35,521 bases of DNA from Collybiopsis luxurians FD-317 M1 (lineage: Eukaryota > Basidiomycota > Agaricomycetes > Agaricales > Omphalotaceae): positions 314,279-349,799 of the forward strand of contig KN834787.1 in NCBI GenBank assembly GCA_000827265.1. Reading direction: 5' to 3'. Under the pieces are notes generated by a model, which was given only the letters and a program-made list of their open reading frames with translations, had not been told where the DNA came from and searched no databases. Numbering within the stretch: the first letter of the stretch is position 1; each line of letters begins with the position of its first letter. Shown here one piece after another: positions 32,301 to 35,521 of this stretch. The translations under genes and the position numbers were made by a program.

Positions 32301-34071
32301 ACTGTGTTTATGACTAACCAGTGTTCCAAAGTTTCCTGGACATATGACTTCCTTCTATTGCCACTCCACATGATACTACTGTTCTTCTTCTATTTGTTCC
32401 CACTGTCATTATTATATTACTGAAGTGGTTCCTAATTCCTTTTCTCATGTCTGTTGCATGTCCACATGCTCAACACCTTTTATTCTTGTAGTTGTCACTT
32501 TTTTCTTCCAGTAGCATTAGTCCCTCTCACAGTTCATTTCAGTATATATATCTACTGCCTGTAGCCTGGTTCCCCATCTTGACCTCTTTATTGTTGGGAC
32601 CAGGTGAGTATATTCAGCTTGTACTTAGTTAGACTGCTTTGTTGTTGGGACCAGTTTTCTGCTTATCTGTTGAACCTCTGGACTGTTAAAGTCAGTCCAT
32701 CATTTGCCACTCATATATAAGATGCTCTATGCCAGGAGATGCTTCGTTATCAACTGAAATTCCTTCTAAGATGCTACATTGGGGTGGGCACTGGGAAATG
32801 AATTGTTGTGCAACAACTGGGTCAGGTGATCACACTCTCTTTGGCTTCAACACAAAGTTTTGGATCAGGGATAAGGGCTACTATATAGCTAGGCTTGAGG
32901 ATAATAGGTAGTTGATAAAATATTTACTTGTATAGATGAATTTTACATTCATTGTGCCTTGCTCAGATAATATTTTACAGCATGGGTCAAGATCAGGTTC
33001 TTGACTGACCCTGGCCTGAACCCAGGGTTCATGACTTGACCCAACCATGCACAACCCTAGTCTATAGGAAGAATTTACAGATTTGGGAAGTATTGAGCTC
33101 TCTGGGGTCATGCAAAAGAATGTACAATGTTCCTTCAAACACAATCTGCAATGGAGATAGGATTTCAAGCACAGAGCAGTATGCAAGTGGTAGAGACTTA
33201 TTGCTTAGATGATATTCAATACTATGAACCTGAGGCAAGATTGTAGGAACATTGACAAGAGTCTTAAGGTTACAACACACTTGGGTAAATGTTGTGAGAC
33301 TAAGCTCAACATGTTGCAAAAGGATAAAAATCTATTATAAGCAGTAGCAAGACATAACACAAATAGATTGAGACCGAAAACACTTCTGAGACAAGAAGTT
33401 AAGCAGAAGGAAAGAGAGAGTGGATATGCAGATAGTGGTTGAGGTGACACTAACAGCCTAATCCATGTATGTACAATGAGCTTTATATCTTACTTAGTTT
33501 TACCCTTAAAAATAGCTGCAAAAGAAAATTAGGACTGGTACAGTGTATTGCAGGTTAGGTGTCTACCGGGTTAGTGAATGAGAAATTGATTGGATATCCC
33601 ACAAAAGAGGCTTTGGAGGAAGAAGAATTGATGAGCAATGCATTTGCTGCATCACCAAGATGCCGGTCAATGCACTCTCCTTGTACTGGAAGTGTATATA
33701 CTTAAAGAAATTTAGTGGGCCATAACAGGAACATCATCATAGGTATAAGAAGGAAGAAAATAGAGAAAACAGCAGGCCTCAAATACTCTGGTCTATTTTA
33801 AGAGAGAGTGAGATGGGATTAAAATTATTGTCATAGCTGCTAGGAAAATGTTGTTTTTGTTATGGGTGTTTATATTTTGAAACTTGGTTTAACAAAATGT
33901 GACTTTGGAGATTCAAATGTATGACTACTACTGAAATTACACTGCTCTAGATATTCTTTGTTGACATTGACTATGGTTATCCTTCAAATGTAGTATTCTG
34001 CAGTGTTTTATGTTTTTGTGCTCTTGCAGCTGTGCACTTAGACATCACGATGGCAGTGGCATGGCAGAAAC
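29367..34071. other. AT-rich gene-poor region
   Basis: No gene supported over 4.7 kb. It contains low-complexity and element-like pieces: GGTTTAACC motifs near 30685-30715, repeated tgatgaactaatgatg near 30976-31080, purine-rich DNA at 31480-31560, and the GGGTCA-type element at 32074-33062. A TATAAAAG at 31357 followed 115 bases later by AATAAAG could belong to a solo LTR, but no paired ends or target duplication were found. Confidence 0.5.
32074..33062. mobile_element. Possible non-autonomous DNA element
   Basis: Begins TATGGTTGTGCATGGTCAGG and ends with the inverse of TAGGGTTGTGCATGGTTGGG, giving inverted ends that match at most of 18-20 positions. Subterminal zones are full of GGGTC/GACCC motifs (32090-32215 and 32985-33050). 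The interior has no transposase frame. Flanking 8-bp sequences do not match, so the target duplication is lost or the two ends belong to different insertions. Confidence 0.5.
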
Positions 34072-34180
34072 TTTATATGGTCCAAAGGAAGGCAGGCAGT
34101 TTCTTGATTGCCATTCTGTGTAGCAACATACTATGGGACTGCATTGTTATTGTTTGGGATATCAATTGATGCATTGTGCA
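34072..34180 (-). pseudogene. Ankyrin-repeat relic of an NLR1-like gene
   Basis: Minus-strand translation gives HNASIDIPNNNNAVP, a stop, then YVATQNGNQETACLPLDH, closely following the NLR1 repeat pair (HNAAIDIPHNTNATPL ... VAAQNGHREV). DNA similarity to 340-450 of this window is visible ('gccattctgtgtagcaacat', 'tgggatatcaattg'). About one repeat is left, with an in-frame stop and no NACHT part nearby. It is either a fragment of a decayed NLR or a captured piece inside a repetitive element. Confidence 0.8.
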
Positions 34181-35521
34181 TCAGGAAAAAGTTTCATATG
34201 CCCAGGCTAGCAGTGGCTAGTCTCAGAGAGTCCAGGTAAACCTAGGCCACCCAGGCTGCCTGGGCTGCCCAGGTCAGCTGGAGTGGTCAGGAGATACCCC
34301 CCAGTTCCTGAGGATCCTGAAGATGCCTGAGGTTTCTATAAAGATCTCTGAGAGTGCCTGAGGCTTCCCTGATGATCCCTGGGAATCCCTGGGTAGCCCT
34401 GAGGCTTCAAAGAATAAATTTAAAATAATATTATATCTTACTCTATTCTTCTACCACTCTATCTTACACTCCATCTACTATATCTATATTAACCCTCTAA
34501 GCTATAGTATTGCACTATATTATATGTAATGATAGTTTCTCATCTACTATTCCATACCTACACTTTATAGCACAGTTTATTATATTATTGTATTTAGTAT
34601 AAGCTTTGTATTAAGCTAACATACTCGAGCACAGTATATCACATCAGCAAAAGTACTTCAAAGCCTAGGCTCACTTTGATTCCTTTTGGGAAACCTGGAG
34701 CTTCCTGGGCTACCTGGTAGACCCAGGGTGCCAGAGTTGCCCAAGGTTGCGAGGAGACACCCCCCAAATCCTGTGCATACTCAGGCAAATTAAAGTAGCC
34801 CAAGGTATCCTGGGAATCTTTGAGCAGCCCTGAGAGCTCCCTGTGTATCTCTGAGCATCCCTGAGCATCCCTGGACATCCCTGAGCATCCCTGAGCATCC
34901 CTGGAAGGTATCTGCTTATGTTAAAATCAATCTTATAACCCTAGATAAATATCTAAATCCCTGTATATCTCATCTCACATATGTTTTGAGCAATGAGGAA
35001 TATACATTAACTTGATTACATAATACAACAGTAGAAATATAACTTGAAGATGAGATGGGTAAGTAGACAGACATTCAGTAGGCAGGAAAGTAAATGCAGT
35101 GTCAAGAAGATCAATCTAAGGTGATTAATCAGTATTAAAGAAGGGGAAAAAAAGGCAAGAACTCACCCAAGATAATAGCCCTCCTCTCTACACAGGTCCT
35201 TGCCCTCAACATCAGGAAAAAGGTCCCATAGCCCAGGCTCATATGGGTTGTTATCTGATGGCCTAAGGCTTCTCAAGGCTTCTCAGGGGTCCTAGTTTGT
35301 CTAGGCTACCCAGGATGCCAAGGGACACCCCCAAATCCTGAGCACTCTCAGGTTGCCTGAGAGTCCCTGAGGCTTCCCTGGGGCATCCTGAGGGCTCTAA
35401 AATGTGAATGTAAAATAATATTGTATATTCTCATCTCTTTCTATTCTTACTCTACTATACCTCATTCTATATATTATTCTACTCTATCTCATATTGTATT
35501 TAACTCAACTTTTTGTTATTC
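34181..35521. repeat. Three GC-rich CCCTGAGG/CCCAGG blocks in AT-rich DNA
   Basis: Blocks at about 34190-34410, 34660-34910 and 35210-35400, in the same orientation, share 'gcccaggct', 'gctacccagg'-like and 'gacaccccccaaatcctg' segments and are rich in ccctgagg. Two are followed by 'taaaataatatt' and T/C-rich AT DNA. The first directly abuts the ankyrin relic. They resemble a dispersed or satellite-like repeat. No gene is seen to the window end. Confidence 0.65.
34851..34904. repeat. 10-bp minisatellite
   Basis: Tandem copies of a 10-mer of the form ctgagcatcc, with ctggacatcc as the main variant, about five to six units inside the second GC-rich block. Open frames across it are a by-product of the periodicity. 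Confidence 0.85.

Noticed and set aside
34639..34898. 62-79 aa minus frames as genes
   Set aside because: They result from the 10-bp minisatellite and GC-rich repeat; low-complexity product absent from the other two blocks.

Overview
The window looks like nuclear DNA of a filamentous basidiomycete, most likely an Agaricomycete. The reasons are many 47-82 nt GT-AG introns with fungal-style branch and acceptor sites, two STAND/NLR genes with a fungal Goodbye-type N-terminus, NACHT and ankyrin repeats, and a basidiomycete-type GH16 beta-glucanase. I cannot name the species. No rRNA, tRNA, prokaryotic operon or CRISPR array was seen.

Layout. 1-3538 (-): NLR1, a Goodbye-NACHT-ankyrin gene whose C-terminus runs off the left edge. 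3539-6750: its upstream block U1. 6751-9252: mostly unassigned, with two weak coding candidates. 9253-10394 and 12014-13143: the arms of a large inverted repeat, each carrying one intact four-exon gene for the same unrecognised 166-residue protein, transcribed outward. 10395-12013: the spacer, holding degenerate repeats with inverted-repeat ends. 13380-16150: U3, a third copy of the NLR upstream block with no NLR attached. 18119-18592: a hAT-type non-autonomous transposon with a perfect 8-bp target duplication. 18869-23510 (-): NLR2, a paralogue of NLR1 with the same exon plan, interrupted by a 382-base assembly gap. 23511-27150: upstream block U2. 27748-29366 (+): a GH16 gene with an unresolved 5' end. 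29367-35521: AT-rich, repeat-rich, gene-poor DNA, including a decayed ankyrin fragment of the NLR family at 34.1 kb.

How it fits together. NLR1, NLR2, U1, U2, U3 and the ankyrin relic show that a unit made of an NLR plus about 3 kb of upstream DNA has been copied, moved and partly lost. The ankyrin arrays are nearly identical tandem units (198-nt period in NLR1, 297-nt in NLR2), the pattern expected where repeat shuffling remodels a recognition surface. Both NLRs carry the nucleotide-binding P-loop on a 25-nt microexon. The mirrored small-gene pair lies between the NLR copies and is the least explained element. Its function, and any link to the NLRs, is unknown.

Limits. Exon boundaries come from splice consensus, reading-frame continuity and comparison of the paralogues within the window. 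No database search or transcript data was available. Edges of U1-U3 and of the right-hand repeats are approximate.
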